From positions 1 through 5,858 of the forward strand of contig CAZDOQ010000092.1 of the NCBI GenBank assembly GCA_964507035.1: 5,858 nucleotides of DNA. Reading direction: 5' to 3'. Positions within the stretch are counted from its first letter, which is position 1; the number at the start of each line of letters is the position of its first letter. The DNA is from Pseudolachnospira sp964507035 (GTDB lineage Bacteria; Bacillota; Clostridia; Lachnospirales; Lachnospiraceae). The translations under genes and the position numbers were made by a program. Of the stretch, positions 5,786-5,858 are shown in pieces. The notes below the pieces were generated by a model that worked only from the letters and a program-made list of their open reading frames with translations, searched no databases and was not told the origin of the DNA.

Positions 5786-5858
5786 TGACAGGAATTCCTT
5801 TTTTTATAGGCGTTAGCCGCCTTTAATGCCGAAGAGATGTGGGCCCGCGTAAAAAATC
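5786..5858. other. Uninterpreted tail, possibly insertion-sequence debris
   Basis: The last 73 bases contain a T-run (5799-5805) and a small hairpin AGGCG (5808-5812)/CGCCT (5818-5822). The frame from 5810 to the window edge is open and reads A-L-A-A-F-N-A-E-E-M-W-A-R-V-K-N, with a stop (TAG, 5807-5809) just upstream. It could be the resumed body of the broken element, or the start of another gene at the ATG in codon 10 (5837-5839). There is too little sequence to decide. Confidence 0.3.

Noticed and set aside
5808..5822. An AGGCG/CGCCT hairpin near the window end considered as a terminator.
   Set aside because: The stem is only 5 bp and just three Ts follow; too weak without further sequence.

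Overview
The window holds one complete transport operon and its full control region, with a transposon remnant downstream. It is probably from an anaerobic low-to-mid G+C Firmicute, Clostridia (Lachnospiraceae/Oscillospiraceae-like). The signs are purine-rich AGGAGG-type ribosome binding sites, a consensus sigma-A promoter, a Gram-positive style lipoprotein binding protein, cysteine-rich proteins, and roughly balanced base composition. No species can be assigned by reading alone.

Control region (1-426): a perfect -35/-10 promoter (TTGACA, 17 nt, TATAAT) overlaps a near-perfect 23-bp palindrome that looks like a repressor operator. Transcription should begin near 66. Almost at once it enters a cobalamin (adenosylcobalamin-family) riboswitch, about 74-233. 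Next come a spacer hairpin (232-266) and an intrinsic terminator (308-338), the usual layout of a B12 OFF switch acting by premature termination. About 90 nt of leader follow before the first gene.

Operon (427-5520): five tightly packed plus-strand genes form a complete ABC importer of the nickel/dipeptide/oligopeptide (NikABCDE/DppABCDF) family. They are a lipoprotein solute-binding protein, two six-helix permeases and two ATPases. Intergenic gaps are 9 nt, a 4-nt overlap, 9 nt and an 8-nt overlap, so the set is one translationally coupled transcript. A strong intrinsic terminator (5546-5595) ends the operon.

Downstream (5596-5858): a 45-codon ORF with its own ribosome binding site resembles the N-terminus of a clostridial transposase and then stops, so it is probably a decayed insertion sequence. 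The last ~70 bases are uninterpreted.

The main point of interest is the pairing of a B12-sensing riboswitch with a Nik/Dpp-type importer whose binding protein does not visibly keep the E. coli NikA metal-site residues. The simplest inference is uptake of a B12-related nutrient, such as cobalt (free or chelated) or a corrinoid or precursor, shut off when cobalamin is plentiful. A palindromic operator suggests a second input at transcription initiation. The substrate is not provable from sequence alone.
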